A stretch of DNA of 64,000 bases from DASZHJ01 sp963735465 (GTDB lineage: Bacteria > Pseudomonadota > Alphaproteobacteria > ATCC43930 > CGMCC-115725), in the NCBI GenBank assembly GCA_963735465.1, contig CAVTLA010000001.1, positions 310,001 through 374,000 of the forward strand, read 5' to 3'. Positions 7,621-18,037 of this stretch are shown one piece after another. The first letter of the stretch is position 1. Every line of letters starts with the position of its first letter. The notes under the pieces are model-generated. The model did not search any database. It was given only the letters and a program-made list of their open reading frames with translations, and had not been told where the DNA came from. The position numbers and the translations under genes were made by a program.

Positions 7621-9318
7621 TCACGCCGCCCGTACCGTGCTGAGGAAGTGATCCACCTCGCGCCGCAACGCATCGGACTGGCCGGCCAGCTCGTCGGCGG
7701 CGGTCAGCACTGCGGCGGCGGCGGTGCCGGCTTCATCGGCTGCTTTGCTGACGCTCTCGATGTTGGCCGAGACTTCCTGGGTGCCGTTGGCGGCCTGCTG
7801 GACGTTGCGGGTGATCTCCTGGGTGGCGGCGGTCTGCTCCTCGACCGCGGCGGCGATGGTGGAGGAAATCTGGTTCACCTCGAGGATGGTCTTCGAGATG
7901 CCCTGGATCGCGCTCACCGCCGAGTGCGTCTCGGCCTGGATAGCGCCGATCTGGTCGCGGATGTCGTTGGTGGCCTTGGCGGTCTGGGTTGCCAGCGACT
8001 TCACCTCGTTCGCCACCACGGCGAAGCCCTTGCCGGCATCGCCGGCGCGCGCGGCCTCGATCGTGGCATTGAGCGCCAGCAGGTTGGTCTGCGAGGCGAT
8101 GTCATTGATCAGCTTCATCACCTCGCCGATCTTCTGCACCGCATCCGAGAGGCCGGAGACGCTGGTGTTGGTGCGCTCGCCCTCGTCCGCCGCCTGGCGG
8201 GAGACGTTGGCGGCCTGGGTGACCTGCCGGCCGATCTCGGTGATCGAGGCCGAGAGCTCCTCGGCGGCGGCAGCCACGGTCTGCACGTTCGACGTCGCCT
8301 CGTTGGCGCCGGAGGCGACGGCCAGGGACTTCTGGCGCGTGCCGTCGGCGGTCGACGAGAGCGAGCGCGCCGCCTGCTGCATCTGTCCGGCCGCACGGGA
8401 GAGGATGTCGACGATGCCGCGGATTCGCGCCTCGAAATTGTCGGCGAGGTCGCCGAGGGTCTTGCGCTTGTCGCGCTCGGCCTTCTGGGCCAGCTCCGCC
8501 TGCTCGCTCTCGAGCTTGCGCATGGCGGTGGCGTTGTCCTTGAACACCTGCACGGTCTTGCCCATGGCGCCGACCTCGTCGACGCGGGAGGCCTCCGATA
8601 TGTCGAGGGTGAGGTCGCCGGCGGCGAGGCGTTCCATCTTGGACTTGAGGCTGCCGAGCGCTCCCGTAATGTTGCGGCTCACGAAGAACGCCACGATGGC
8701 GAGGGCGGCGAGGATCGCCAGCGTCATCAGGCCGAGGCGCGCGAGAACGCTGTGGTAGTTGGCCTCGATGTCGTCGAGATAGGCGCCGGTGCCAAGCGTC
8801 ATTTCCCAGGGAAGGAAGGCCTTGACGAACATGACCTTCGGCACCTGCTCGGTCGTGCCAGGCTTCGGATAGTAGTAGTGGACGGTGCCCTCGCCCGCCG
8901 CCGACTTGGCGACCTTGATCTGCTCGTCCGTGATCGCGAAGCCGTTCTGGTCCTTCACCCCCAGGCGCTTCTCGCCCTCCTGCTTCGGGTTTGCGCCATG
9001 GATCACTGAAATCCCGGCAAAGCTGCTAGCGGTGAAATACCCGTCGCCCTTGTCGTATTTCATTCCATGGATATAGGCCCGCAGCCGGTCCAGCGCCTGC
9101 TCTCGCGTGAGCTGGCCCTTCTGGACCTCGCCATCGAGCACCGTCGCCAAGCCGTGCACCGTGTCGACCATCGATCGCAGCATCTGGACCCGGTCGTCGA
9201 GCATCCGCTGATGCAGCACCGAGGCCGAGAGCGCGACCGTTGCAGCCAGCGCGATCGTGGCCATGGCGAAGAGAACGGCCAGCTTGACCTTGATGGTAAG
9301 GCGGTTGAGAACGGACAT
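7621..9318 (-). CDS. methyl-accepting chemotaxis protein with a single Cache domain
   Basis: A 565-residue chemoreceptor. A membrane helix lies at about 12-34. The periplasmic part (about 35-195) has the sCache_2 look, including KYDKGDGYFTASSFAG and the WEMTLGTGAYLDDIE end. A second membrane helix at 198-218 is followed by HAMP and a long signalling coiled coil. The hairpin tip contains NLLALNATIEAARAG, the kinase-control motif. sCache_2 domains usually bind small organic acids or amines (established knowledge); the ligand here cannot be read. I chose MSVLNRLTIKVK as the start; an ATG nine codons earlier is also possible. No che genes lie nearby, so this is an orphan receptor. Confidence 0.9.
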   Translation of the reverse strand: MSVLNRLTIKVKLAVLFAMATIALAATVALSASVLHQRMLDDRVQMLRSMVDTVHGLATVLDGEVQKGQLTREQALDRLRAYIHGMKYDKGDGYFTASSFAGISVIHGANPKQEGEKRLGVKDQNGFAITDEQIKVAKSAAGEGTVHYYYPKPGTTEQVPKVMFVKAFLPWEMTLGTGAYLDDIEANYHSVLARLGLMTLAILAALAIVAFFVSRNITGALGSLKSKMERLAAGDLTLDISEASRVDEVGAMGKTVQVFKDNATAMRKLESEQAELAQKAERDKRKTLGDLADNFEARIRGIVDILSRAAGQMQQAARSLSSTADGTRQKSLAVASGANEATSNVQTVAAAAEELSASITEIGRQVTQAANVSRQAADEGERTNTSVSGLSDAVQKIGEVMKLINDIASQTNLLALNATIEAARAGDAGKGFAVVANEVKSLATQTAKATNDIRDQIGAIQAETHSAVSAIQGISKTILEVNQISSTIAAAVEEQTAATQEITRNVQQAANGTQEVSANIESVSKAADEAGTAAAAVLTAADELAGQSDALRREVDHFLSTVRAA

Positions 9319-9554
9319 ATATTTGTTTCTCGAAGGTTGAGGCACGAGGAGATCACACAGCTATAAGGAGAAGGTGCCTAACTTTCCGTGAAGATGCGGA
9401 TAGGCCGCAAATAGGCCGCCCCGTTTCATGCCCTGCGATGGCGCGGACGCACCGTCCCGGGGAACTAAACCGGGGGTCAAGCGCTTTGGTTGCTATGGGC
9501 GGAAGTCTTTCAACGGCGACTGTCGCGCGCCGGATCCAATGAGGGGGAGCGACC

Positions 9555-10334
9555 ATGAACTGGTTACCCGGCTGGCACTCGATATCGGGAGCCGATTGGT
9601 GGAGCAATTTCTACTTCTGGATCGGCATATGCAGCCTGATGGTCCTGGGCCTCAGCGAGTTCGTCTCGCACAAATACGCCTTGCGGAAGGACGAACTGGT
9701 CGCCGAGCGCGAGGATCACGCTCAGGCCGGGCATGATCGGGAAATCGCGCGGGCGGAACTGGAGACCGCTCGAGCGAACCGGCGCAGCGAGGAATTGAGA
9801 GCCGACAATCTGGCGCTGCAGAAAACGGTTCTGCCGCGCCGGCTGGGATCGACGGTAGCCATCACCAGTCCCGGCGAGCCGGAGCTCCCGCCGTTGTCGA
9901 GCGTGCAATTTGCCGCTCTGAAGCCCTTCGCTGGGACTCCCGTCGTCATTCAGGTGGTCCCGGATTTCGAGGCCTATATTTTGGCCAGCGACATGCGCAT
10001 GGTGCTCGCGAGCTCCGGATGGAAGTCGCAGATCATCGACGAGAGCACTTCCCATGTGCCGCCGACCTCGATCGCCGAAGGCGTCACCGTGATCTATCCT
10101 CCCGAGAGCCGCTATGCCGATGCTGCCAATGCGCTGGCCGCCGGGTTCGCCAAGGCAGGATTGGTCGGCTCCCTGGGCTTTGCGCCGACGGCGCAGGCCT
10201 ATCCCGTCACGTCCGACGGAACGCCGGTCTATCCTCCGCCCTATCCACACTTCGATCAGCCACTGGATGCCGTCATCGTGATGGTTGGGATGAAGCCGAT
10301 GCCATCACCGGCCCTGGATAGTGCCATTCCATAG
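9555..10334 (+). CDS. hypothetical membrane-anchored coiled-coil protein
   Basis: A 259-residue protein that I do not recognise. One membrane helix (about 18-38, NFYFWIGICSLMVLGLSEFV) is followed by a charged helix (about 45-92, KDELVAEREDHAQAG...) likely to form a coiled coil. A globular part then begins near PLSSVQFAALKPFAGTPVVIQV, with strand-helix alternation (ILASDMRMVLASSGWKSQII, then GVTVIYPPESRYADAANAL). The C-terminus ends in an Ile/Val/Met-rich strand. The pattern resembles small proteins that bind or sense something through a soluble alpha/beta domain tethered to the membrane. It is convergent with the hybrid kinase. Confidence 0.65.
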   Translation: MNWLPGWHSISGADWWSNFYFWIGICSLMVLGLSEFVSHKYALRKDELVAEREDHAQAGHDREIARAELETARANRRSEELRADNLALQKTVLPRRLGSTVAITSPGEPELPPLSSVQFAALKPFAGTPVVIQVVPDFEAYILASDMRMVLASSGWKSQIIDESTSHVPPTSIAEGVTVIYPPESRYADAANALAAGFAKAGLVGSLGFAPTAQAYPVTSDGTPVYPPPYPHFDQPLDAVIVMVGMKPMPSPALDSAIP

Positions 10335-10359
10335 ACGGGCCCTGTGTCGGCCGCCCGTC
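10334..10359. terminator. possible bidirectional hairpin between convergent genes
   Basis: A perfect 7-base inverted repeat, GACGGGC and GCCCGTC, with a 12-base loop. It lies directly between the convergent ends of the hypothetical gene and the hybrid kinase. There is no T-run, so any terminator action is uncertain. Confidence 0.3.
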
Positions 10360-10414
10360 CCGCCCAGGGGAACCTTTCGATCTGATGGGGACGCGCTTTG
10401 GGCGCGCGCACCGC

Positions 10415-13400
10415 TCAGGCGGCACTGCGACGCGCGGCGGTGGCGACGATTTCTCCGCGATGCGTGCGGAACTGCACCGTCATCTCGTCGAGATGAGCGT
10501 TCGATTTGGCGGCGGGCCACGCTTCGCCGCCGTGCTCGAGTTCCTTAGCCAGTTCCGAAAGGCGCAGCAGCCCGAGGATGGCGGCGGCGCTCTTTAGGGA
10601 ATGCGCCTCGCGCACCAGGGAGGAGTGGTCGCCGCGGTCGATCATCTCATGAATGGCGAGAAGACGCGCTTCGGTATCGCTCAGGAACGTGTCCACGATC
10701 TTCCCCAGCGCCTCGGGGCCGACATTTTCCTCCAGCTCCGCGAGGGCCGCTGGATCGAACTCCCGGTCGCCTGATGGGAGCCGGCGCGCCGGCGTGACCT
10801 GCGCTGGCGTGGTGGGGGAGTCGGATTGCCGCGACATATGCCGTTCGATGATCTCCGTCAGTCGCGCGGCGGTGATGGGCTTGGTGGCGAAGTCGTTCAC
10901 GCCGGCTGCGCGAGATTGCTCCGCGTGGTGCTGGAACGCATTTGCCGTGAGCGCGACGATCGGCACAGCAGCTCTGCTGGTCGGCAGGGCGCGGATGGCG
11001 CGGGTCGCGCTCAGCCCATCCATCTCCGGCATCATCATGTCCATCAGCACGAGGTCGTACGCGGTCGCCTGCACCGCGTCGACCGCCTCCCGCCCGTTCG
11101 CGACGACGTCGACCCGATGGCCCATCCGCTGAATCATGGTGGAGAGCACGAGCTGATTGGTAAGGTTGTCCTCCGCCAGCAGGATGCGTGCGGCGTCCGG
11201 CGCCACGGAAGATGCTGCCGGCGCGGCGGTCGGCTGCGCAGCGGTGGGGGCGGCTCGGGCCGCGACGACGGCGCCCTTGATGCCGGCGACGGCCGCGAGT
11301 AGGTCAGCCCGTGTCACCGGCTTCTGCAACGCCTCGTCGAATGCCTTTCCTGGCCCGACCATCGCCTCGCGAGAGACGATGGCCGACGTCGCGAGAATCA
11401 AGCGTGTGGACGCCAAATCCGGATTCGCGCGAATGGCGTAGGCCAGCGCTTCCCCGGTCATATCGGCCATCCGCTGGTCGATCACGGCGGCGTCGAACGC
11501 AGGCGCGCCCGGCGCCGTTGCCGGCGCACCCAGGATGGCGAGAGCGGCCGGGCCGGAGTCGGCGACCGTGACGCGCGCTCCCTCGGCCTCGAGCTGGCGC
11601 CGGAAGATCATGGCGCTGATGGGATTGTCGTCGACGACGAGAATCATCCGACCGGCCAGAGTGCGCTCGGCGGCAGGCGTCGCGGCGGGCGCCGTGCCGT
11701 CCGCCGCGCGCAGGGAAATCGTGAAGTGGAAGGTGCTGCCGTGGCCGACCTCGCTTTCCACCTCAATGTGGCCGCCCATGAGGCCAACCAGCCGGTTCGA
11801 GATGGCGAGGCCCAGCCCCGTGCCGCCGAAGCGCCGCGAGACCGACGTATCGACCTGGGAGAACTCCTGGAAGAGGTGGGCGCGGGCTTCTTCGGGTATG
11901 CCGATCCCGAAGTTGCGAACGGCGAAGGTGAGCGACACCCCGTCGTCCGCCGCCGGGGCCGCCCGGCTCATCTCGATCGAGACGCCGCCGCGCTCGGTAA
12001 ACTTCACGGCGTTGCCGGCGAGATTTATCAACACCTGGCGAATCCGGCCGGGATCGCCGATCAGCGCCGCGGGCACATCCGGCGCGGTAAAGGTCACGAT
12101 CTCCAGCTGCTTCGCACGGGCGCGAAGAGTCAGCATGTCGGCGACGCCACGCACCATCTCCTCGGGATCGAACGACAACTGCTCCAGCTCGAGCTTGTCG
12201 GCCTCCAGCTTGGAGAAATCCAGAATGTCGTTGACGAGATCGAGGAGATATCCGCCGGATGACTGCAGCATATCGACCAGTCGCTGCTGCTCCTCGTCGA
12301 GCCTCCCGTCTCGCAACAGGCCCGAGATTCCGATGATGCCGTTGAGCGGGGTGCGGATTTCGTGGCTCATCGTTGCCAGGAAATCCGCCTTGGCGTGGCT
12401 GGCGCGCTCAGCCTCTGCCTTTGCGTGCTGGATTTCTTGCTCTGCGGTCTTGGACGCCGTCACATCGATATGCATGACGACGGCGCCGTCTTTCCGATCG
12501 CTGGCGAGGGGAGCAACCATGAATCGGTACCAGCGCCGGTTCGGCGCCGCACCGACCGCATAGTAAAGCGCATCGGTCGCGCCGTTTCCGGCAAGCGTGC
12601 TCCGCAGGCTATCGACCAGTTGACGTCCCTCGGCCGATTCGATCCCGCCGGCACCGCGGCAGATGTCGATGTAATTCTCGCCGGGCTCCGAGCCGTCGCC
12701 GGTGAATGGATTGCGTGTGCCGGACTCACGCCAGGCGCGGTTGACCGCGAGGATGGCGCCCTCCTTGTCGACGAGCGCCACCTTCACCGGCAGAGCATCG
12801 AGCAGCGTCGCCTGGCGCTCCGCTAGCCGCTGCAGCGACTGGGCGGCCGCGCGGGACTCCGTGATGTCGGCCAGCGTGCCGGAGGTACCGATGATCGCTC
12901 CGCCCTTGCCGCGGATCGCCGATATGTGAGCGTCGAGCCACCGGTAGCTTCCATCGGCAGTACGGCAATGCACCTCCAGATCGCAGCGGTCCCGCTTGCC
13001 GGCGACCATGGCACGGAAAATCTCGCGCCCTTGCTCGGCGGCGGCGGGATGCGTGTATTCCGAGAACGGGGTTCCAAGGGCCTGCTCGGCGGCGAATCCC
13101 GTGATCCGCGACCAGGAGGGATTGAGGAAGGTCCAGCGGCCCTCGAGATCGGTCTCGAAGACGATCTCGTGCGCTCCCTCCACGACGCGCCGATATTGAT
13201 CGCTGCGAGTGCGCAAGGCCTCCTCCGCGAACTTCAGGCGTGCGTCGTGGCGGACGGTCCAACCTACCCCGAGGCCGAGCGCGAGCGTCAGCAGCGTCGC
13301 TATCAGGATCTCGATCCGCATGTTCTGTTGCACCGGGGTCAGAATGTCGGCTTCCGACAATCCCGCCGCCGCGATCAGCGGCAGATCCCTGACCTTTCTG

Positions 13401-14216
13401 TAGCTGACGAGACGCTTGACCTGGTCGATCGAGCTGTTGGCGACACCGTGACCTACCGACGCGATCGTCAGCGAATGGAAGAGCGTGCTGTTCGCCACGG
13501 ATTGGCCGATCTCGTGCCGGCCGCTCGCCGAACGCCCCCGCACGATACCATCGACGCCGATGAGGGATATCATCCCGTGACGGCCAAGACTTCACGAAGT
13601 CGTAGAAGGCCGAGAGATAGTCGGGGTTGATCGAGGCAACCACCACGCCAAGGAATGTACCGTCCGTGCCCACGACCTTGCGCGAGAGCTGAATGGTCCA
13701 CTTCCCGGAGACGCGGCCGAGGACGGGCGCGCTGATGAAGAGCTCGTCCTTGGACGGGTCCAACTGAACGCGGAAATGCTCGCGGTCACTAAGGTCGATG
13801 ATTGCCGTGGGCTTGCCGAGGCTACTGTCGATCAGCCTGCCGTCTGTATCGACGAGGCTGAGCTGCAGTCCGACATCCCTGAGAAAGCTGGCCTGCTCGG
13901 CCCATGCCTGGAGATCGAAAGACCCCGGATCCCGAGCATAAGCCTGCCTGAAATAGAATAGGGCTTCATCGACTGCGCGCACCGTCCGAACGGCATGCTC
14001 CTCGACCAATCGAACCGTCACATCGGCGTCATGAAAGGCCTTGGCAAATGCATCCTGCCGCTCGCGGTGAATCTCAAAGGCGACAACGGTCCAAAGCACG
14101 AGCACGCCGATCAGTCCCAGCCACAGTGTCCTGTTCCGAATGATCATGCGCAGGTGCTCCGTACGCGTGCGTGGGTCTGGCCCGGCGACGGATGTCACGC
14201 TGACTGGCTTCGTCAT
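10415..14216 (-). pseudogene. tripartite hybrid sensor histidine kinase interrupted by one frameshift
   Basis: A BarA-like hybrid kinase split over two frames. The N-terminal frame has a membrane helix (RTLWLGLIGVLVLWTVV) and a dCache-like periplasmic domain running to FYDFVKS. The reading then moves by one base near 13586-13595 and continues as SLGRHGMISLIGVDG. The second frame adds a membrane helix (IEILIATLLTLALGLGVGW) and two PAS domains. These are followed by a HisKA domain (MSHEIRTPLNG), a HATPase domain (GTGLGLAIS), two receiver domains (VIDQRMADMTG and LMDMMMPEMDG) and a C-terminal Hpt (EAHSLKSAAA). Removing one base gives a continuous protein of about 1,265 residues, so a sequencing error is as likely as a real mutation. 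The first ATG may instead be at 14147. Confidence 0.75.
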
Positions 14217-14547
14217 CTCTGTGTCATCGCTTCTATTGCCGGCGGCTCGCGATTGTCGCGCGAAATATACGCAGCGTAGTTCGTAGAGTTGGAAAACCCG
14301 TTAAACCGGCCGCGATGTCATGCGCATGGATCTAGGTGAAATCCCCTATGCGAGGACAGCGACGCGCGCGACACGTCGATGTGAGAGTACGTGCGCATGC
14401 ACTGGTCGGTATTTCTACGTATCCCCGAATCAATTCACCGTAAACGCCTGTACGGCTTCTATGGCGCACACGTGGCAACGCACTCGCGGTTCGCGAACGC
14501 CGCTCGTGCGCCGCGCAATGATCTGATCAAAGGTCGGTATCGCAACG
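14217..14547. other. 331-base intergenic region without a gene
   Basis: Lies between the divergent hybrid kinase and the STAS-type gene. Base composition is lower in G+C than the neighbours. I see no convincing open reading frame, RNA gene or long repeat. It probably carries the promoters of both genes. Confidence 0.5.
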
Positions 14548-14958
14548 ATGGTAGATGAAACTTCCGTCACACCGGAGACCGCGGCGCCAGGTTCCAAGGC
14601 GATCGTGTTGCCATCGGTTATGGATCTTCTGGCGACCGATCCTCTGCGGGCGCGTCTTGTGGCTGCTCTCGGAGAGCGCGCTCCGATCATGCTCTCGGCC
14701 GGAGATGTGGAGCGCATGTCGACGCCGTGCGCGCAAGTGCTGCTGGCCGCAGCAAGGACGGCGGAGACGGCGGGGGAGGAGGGCGTCGTGGCGGCGGTCC
14801 GTGCCCTCACCGAGCTGACGGAGCCCGCCGATCTCGTGAACAGGCTCTGCGCCGATCTTCTCGGCGATGCCGCGATTCCGCCCTCGGACGACGCCACCGT
14901 GGTCTGCCTGCGGCGCTCCAGCCGACCCGCCGCCGCCAGGTGGATCAGCCTCCGTTGA
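14548..14958 (+). CDS. STAS-type protein with an unusual C-terminal half
   Basis: A 136-residue protein. Residues about 18-75 (IVLPSVMDLLATDPLRARLV... ERMSTPCAQVLLAAARTAE) match the MlaB/anti-anti-sigma STAS pattern, including the S/T-P-C-x-Q-V-L-L stretch. A normal STAS domain should finish with one more strand and helix. Here the sequence changes to AVRALTELTEPADLVNRLCADLLGD and then SDDATVVCLRR, which reads like the extreme C-terminus of a SpoIIE/RsbU-type phosphatase. It may be a fusion left by a deletion. The last 14 bases overlap the convergent SDR gene. Function is not assignable beyond possible partner-switching. Confidence 0.5.
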   Translation: MVDETSVTPETAAPGSKAIVLPSVMDLLATDPLRARLVAALGERAPIMLSAGDVERMSTPCAQVLLAAARTAETAGEEGVVAAVRALTELTEPADLVNRLCADLLGDAAIPPSDDATVVCLRRSSRPAAARWISLR

Positions 14959-15757
14959 CCTTCAGCATGTAGCGATAGGGGTCGCTGGTGGTCACCGCGC
15001 CACCGGAGACCAGGAGAACCGCGCCCGACACCCAGGCCGCGGCGTCCGAGGCGAAATAAAGCGCGGCGCCAGCCACGTCCTGGGGCTGTCCGACTCGCCG
15101 CAGCGGATAGAAGCGGGCGCGCTCGTGACGATCCGCCTCGGTCGCGAGCCACGGCGCGGTGAGCGGTGTCTCCACCACCGCGGGCGCAATGGCATTGACG
15201 CGGATCCCGAACTGGCCGAGCTCTATCGCCATGGTCTGCGTGATGTTGTTGATCGCCGCCTTGCACGCGCCATAGATCCCCTCGCCGCCCGGCGCGGCGT
15301 AGAGGCTGTCGATCGAGCTCAGGAAGATGATGGATCCGCCGCGCCCGGAGTCCCGCATTGCCCGCGCCGCCGCCTGGGCGCCGAAGACCTGGGCGGTGAG
15401 ATTGAGGTTCAGCATCGCGCTCCAGCCCGCCTCGGTGACGTCGACCCATTCGCTCATGGCGCCGGGCTCGTCGCTGAAGCCGCCGGCATTGTTGACCCAG
15501 ACGTCGATGCGCCCGAATTTCGCCACCGCCGCGGCCGCCAGGGCCCGCAACTGCTTTGGGTCGGTGACGTCGGTCGGCTGCACCAGGACGCGCCGTCCCT
15601 TGGCCTCGATCTCCTTGGCGACGGTCTCGAGATCGGGGCGATTGCGCGCGCCGAGAACGATGTCTCCGCCGTTCTCCGCATAGGCCAGGGCGATGGCGCG
15701 CCCCAGCCCGCGGCTCGCGCCGGTGACGACGCAGATCTTGTCGCGCATCGTGTGCAT
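14945..15757 (-). CDS. short-chain dehydrogenase/reductase
   Basis: A 270-residue classical SDR. The NAD(P) motif is TGASRGLG (about 12-19) and VNNAGG follows strand 4. The catalytic Ser is in FLSSIDS and the Tyr-x3-Lys in IYGACKAA. The end WVSGAVLLVSGG is the usual SDR closing strand. Substrate is unknown. The start may be MHTMRDK or the Met three codons later. It lies 35 bases downstream of the TauD-type dioxygenase on the same strand, so the two are probably one operon in a catabolic island. Confidence 0.88.
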   Translation of the reverse strand: MHTMRDKICVVTGASRGLGRAIALAYAENGGDIVLGARNRPDLETVAKEIEAKGRRVLVQPTDVTDPKQLRALAAAAVAKFGRIDVWVNNAGGFSDEPGAMSEWVDVTEAGWSAMLNLNLTAQVFGAQAAARAMRDSGRGGSIIFLSSIDSLYAAPGGEGIYGACKAAINNITQTMAIELGQFGIRVNAIAPAVVETPLTAPWLATEADRHERARFYPLRRVGQPQDVAGAALYFASDAAAWVSGAVLLVSGGAVTTSDPYRYMLKVNGG

Positions 15758-15792
15758 GGGTGGTCTCCGATCAGGAACGACGGTGTGGCGAC

Positions 15793-16749
15793 TCACGCCA
15801 TTGCAACGAGAATGCGGCGGTCGCCCTGGTACGGCGCGCGGCCGTGCAGTCCCAGGATGTTGTCGATGACCAGCAGGTCGCCGACCTGCCAGGGGAATTC
15901 CACCTTCTCCGCGCGGATGGCCGCGCGCAGCTCGCCCACCATCTCGTCGGATATCGGCGTTCCATCCTCGAATCGAGTGGAGTGGTAACACTCGTCCTCC
16001 CGACGCGTCGCCAGCATCGCGGCGCGGGTCGCGGCATCGTGGAGGGAGAGGTGCCAGTAGTAGATCTGGCTGAAGAGCACTTCTTCCCGCGTCTCGGGGT
16101 GGTGGATCACCGTTTCGAGCGTTTCCTCCACGTGGAGCGAGCCGTCGGCCCGCCAATGGAAGCTGGCGCCAATCCCGCGGAGGAGCTCCTCGACCTCCGT
16201 GCGATCGGTGCTTTCATAGGTGGCGGACCAGGATTTGCTCGAACCCTCGCCGTCGGGAAGGTTCTGGATATAGGTGACGCGCTGCCGGCGGAAGGCGTCG
16301 ACGGTCCGGGTGTCGAGCCGTGCCAGCACCCGGCGTCCGTCCGCCAGGGGCGTGGCGCCGCCGGTCATCTGCGCCCGGTCGCAATAGAACATGATCGTCC
16401 GCGGATAGGCCGCCGAATAGGACTTCTCGTTGTGGGGCAGGATCTCCTCCGCCGGCGGCGCGTCGGTGGAATTGTAGATCTTGTCGTGGACGCGGCCGCG
16501 CGGCGCGTCGCCGCCGGTATAGGCCATCAGGGGGGCGGCGGTGATCGCGTTGGCGAGGCGGAGGAAATCCTCCGGGCCGCGCAGCCCGAAGCCGCGCAGC
16601 AGCACCGCGCCGTGGCGATGCAGCCGTTGCGTGAGGGATGCCCGCTCGGTCTCGATCCAGTCCGCCAGCGCCATCGCCGAGGCATCGGCCGGCGTCTCCG
16701 GCTCCAGCACGCAGGGCAGCGAATGGTCGGCGATGAAGGACTCTTTCAT
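15793..16749 (-). CDS. TauD/TfdA-family Fe(II)/2-oxoglutarate dioxygenase
   Basis: A 318-residue TauD-superfamily oxygenase. The metal site is readable: His106 and Glu108 in LPHNEKSYS (H-x-E rather than H-x-D) and the distal His302 in GLHGRAPYQGDRR, with Arg311 as the 2-oxoglutarate partner. H-x-E and NEK are features of the SyrP/asparagine-oxygenase-like branch rather than taurine dioxygenase itself. It would hydroxylate or cleave an organic substrate using O2 and 2-oxoglutarate. MKESFIADHSL is the likeliest start. It is divergent from a 2-hydroxyacid dehydrogenase across 98 bases. Confidence 0.85.
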   Translation of the reverse strand: MKESFIADHSLPCVLEPETPADASAMALADWIETERASLTQRLHRHGAVLLRGFGLRGPEDFLRLANAITAAPLMAYTGGDAPRGRVHDKIYNSTDAPPAEEILPHNEKSYSAAYPRTIMFYCDRAQMTGGATPLADGRRVLARLDTRTVDAFRRQRVTYIQNLPDGEGSSKSWSATYESTDRTEVEELLRGIGASFHWRADGSLHVEETLETVIHHPETREEVLFSQIYYWHLSLHDAATRAAMLATRREDECYHSTRFEDGTPISDEMVGELRAAIRAEKVEFPWQVGDLLVIDNILGLHGRAPYQGDRRILVAMA

Positions 16750-16847
16750 GGGCACTCCCGCTGAGGTTAGGGACGCTGCTCCTGCCGTGCGCGACTGGTC
16801 TTGCGAAGGGTCGGCGTGGCAATGTGCCGGACATTGGGAGGTCAATC

Positions 16848-17912
16848 ATGAAAGCTGTCCGCCGTGCCGCCAAGGGGAAAAGCGCCGCCCGTGTTGCTGG
16901 AGCCGTCACCAAAGCCGCGAAGCTCGTGCCACCTATTCACCTCCATGTCGAGAATGGCCGGAACATGGGGCCTGTGTTCGAGGCGACGCCGGCGCGGGTC
17001 AAGGCGGCGCTGGCCCGCCATCCCCGCCTCAAGGGCAAGGTGAAGGTCACCATCGGCTACGACGGCGACATCTACGCCGAGGCCATGGGGCGCGCTCATG
17101 TGCTGTTCGGCTGGAACTTCGATCGGCAGGATCTCGCTCGGAAGGCGCCGAACCTGCGCTGGGTGCATGCCCATGGCGCCGGCGTCAACCACCTGATGCC
17201 CCTCGACTGGCTGCCGCCGGGCGCCGTGCTCACCAACAGCCGGGGCGTGCACGGGGCGCGGGCGGATGAATACACCCTGATGGCGATCCTGATGCTGAAC
17301 AACAATCTGCCGCGCATGATGAACAATCAGCGCGAGGCGCGCTGGGAGCAGCTTTTCAACAGCTCCGTCGTCGGCAAGACCCTGCTGGTGGTCGGCGTCG
17401 GCCATGTCGGCGGCGGCGCCGCCACCTGGGCCAGGCGCCTGGGCATGCGTGTTCTCGGCACCCGCCGTACCGGCAAGCCGCATCGGGACGTGCACGAGAT
17501 GCACAAGCCCGGGGCGCTGGCAATGCTGCTGCCGCGGGCGGATTTCGTGCTGATCACCACGCCCCATACCGCCGATACCCACCACCTGATCGGCAAGCGC
17601 GAGCTCGATCTGATGAAGCCCGGCGCCGGCCTCATCAACTACAGCCGCGCCCAGCTCGTGGATTACGGGGCGCTTGCCGAGAAGCTGAAGCGCGGCGAGC
17701 TCAGCGCGGTGCTCGACGTCTTCGATCCCGAGCCGCTGCCGGCGTCTTCGCCGCTCTGGGGGCTGCCCAACCTGATCATGACGCCGCACTGCTCCTCCGA
17801 TGACAGCGACCTCTACACGCCCAAGACCCTCGATCTCGTCTGCCGCAATATCGAGCGCCTGATCGCCGGCAAGCCGCTCCTCAACCAGGTGAGTCCGACC
17901 TACCAGTACTGA
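16848..17912 (+). CDS. D-isomer-specific 2-hydroxyacid dehydrogenase
   Basis: A 354-residue NAD-dependent dehydrogenase of the SerA/GhrA superfamily. The Rossmann motif is VVGVGHVGGGAA. The substrate arginine lies in INYSRAQLVD, the Glu in LDVFDPEPLP and the general-base His in MTPHCSSDD. The substrate is a 2-hydroxy or 2-oxo acid of unknown identity. A strong ribosome site (gggaggtcaatc) fixes the ATG at the listed start. The first 30 residues are Lys/Arg/Ala-rich and are an unusual basic extension for the family. Confidence 0.88.
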   Translation: MKAVRRAAKGKSAARVAGAVTKAAKLVPPIHLHVENGRNMGPVFEATPARVKAALARHPRLKGKVKVTIGYDGDIYAEAMGRAHVLFGWNFDRQDLARKAPNLRWVHAHGAGVNHLMPLDWLPPGAVLTNSRGVHGARADEYTLMAILMLNNNLPRMMNNQREARWEQLFNSSVVGKTLLVVGVGHVGGGAATWARRLGMRVLGTRRTGKPHRDVHEMHKPGALAMLLPRADFVLITTPHTADTHHLIGKRELDLMKPGAGLINYSRAQLVDYGALAEKLKRGELSAVLDVFDPEPLPASSPLWGLPNLIMTPHCSSDDSDLYTPKTLDLVCRNIERLIAGKPLLNQVSPTYQY

Positions 17913-18037
17913 GATGCCTGGAAGTCGATGGAATTGGGGATTACACGCATTCGGAGAATCGGCTATAAATCCCCTGTTTGTTGAATGGGTGCGCAGTACA
18001 TGGCCGCGCCGCGCGCGGTGAGGGGAGAATCGGTGGC

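Noticed and set aside
10334..10359. A rho-independent terminator for the hybrid kinase region
   Set aside because: The hairpin is perfect but lacks a T-run and has a long loop, so it is listed only as a weak candidate.
15793..16037. Several minus- and plus-strand frames within the TauD/SDR region
   Set aside because: They overlap genes with full catalytic motifs and encode no recognisable domain.
17930..18037. A strong sigma70 promoter for the TetR gene
   Set aside because: TATAAA is present, but no -35 hexamer with suitable spacing resembles TTGACA.
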